Below, piece after piece: positions 5,490 through 5,494 of a stretch of DNA of 5,494 bases. Location: NCBI GenBank assembly GCA_021828225.1, contig JAKASH010000261.1:1-5494 (forward strand). Reading direction: 5' to 3'. Source of the stretch: Acidobacteriota bacterium. GTDB lineage: Bacteria; Acidobacteriota; Terriglobia; UBA7540. Both the position numbers and the translations under genes were made by a program. The notes under the pieces are model-generated. The model was given only the letters and a program-made list of their open reading frames with translations. It searched no databases and was not told where the DNA came from. Position 1 is the stretch's first letter, and each line of letters opens with the position of its first letter.

Positions 5490-5494
5490 ACGAG

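Larger units (their letters stand above)
4922..5494. repeat. Cluster of palindromic repeats, no gene supported
   Basis: The final 573 bases are almost entirely hairpin-forming sequence. Open frames here cross the repeats, lack ribosome binding sites and read as low-information protein. The word CTACAAT occurs at 5086-5092, 5312-5318 and 5385-5391, and reversed at 4934-4940, each close to a GC-rich stem; CTACGATAG at 5156-5164 is a near copy. About 0.07 exact copies would be expected by chance in this length on both strands. This looks like a REP/BIME-type array or nested non-autonomous elements. No transposase or RAYT gene is in the window. The array may continue past the right edge. Confidence 0.75.

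Noticed and set aside
5252..5494. CRISPR array
   Set aside because: Repeats are short, diverged, mixed in orientation and unevenly spaced, with no constant repeat-spacer pattern and no cas gene.

Overview
The window carries one partial and four complete protein genes at moderately high GC, with a 3' end packed with palindromic repeats. The bacterial-form myo-inositol-phosphate synthase, the roughly 300-residue (ADE1-like) PurC, the exported TPR protein and the GC-rich dispersed palindromes suggest a Gram-negative soil-type bacterium. Acidobacteriota is my best guess, by inference only, since no rRNA or marker phylogeny is possible here.

Layout from left to right. 1-918 (minus) is the N-terminal 306 codons of inositol-3-phosphate synthase; its C-terminus lies off the left edge. 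919-1564 is a long divergent intergenic stretch with no convincing gene; near the ino1 side it holds a weak candidate promoter and a 9-bp inverted repeat (TTTTGACCT/AGGTCAAAA). 1565-2941 (plus) encodes a secreted or periplasmic TPR protein with a beta-rich C-terminal domain. It converges on a minus-strand gene run that reads, in transcription order, purC (4864-3956), cvpA (3933-3358) and a small stand-alone Fis-type helix-turn-helix protein (3341-3084). The gaps in this run are only 22 and 16 bp, so it looks like one operon driven by a good sigma70-like promoter at 4913-4886. That promoter sits so close to the first possible purC ATG that translation probably starts further in.

4922-5494 contains no believable gene. 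It is a dense cluster of inverted repeats: a nested palindrome, a 119-bp element with 13-bp inverted ends enclosing hairpins that reuse the same arm, copies of a CTACAAT word next to hairpins, and four copies of a unit with core GGTAGCCACGGCA, three direct and one inverted. This resembles REP/BIME-type arrays or non-autonomous palindromic elements.

Functionally, purC makes SAICAR in purine synthesis. cvpA is an inner-membrane protein that is also linked to purine genes in enterobacteria (cvpA-purF). The Fis-like protein is a plausible nucleoid or transcription factor co-produced with them. The least ordinary parts are the repeat cluster, the small Fis-like gene in a purine operon, and the TPR protein's domain combination. 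I see no defence, mobile-gene or biosynthetic cluster.
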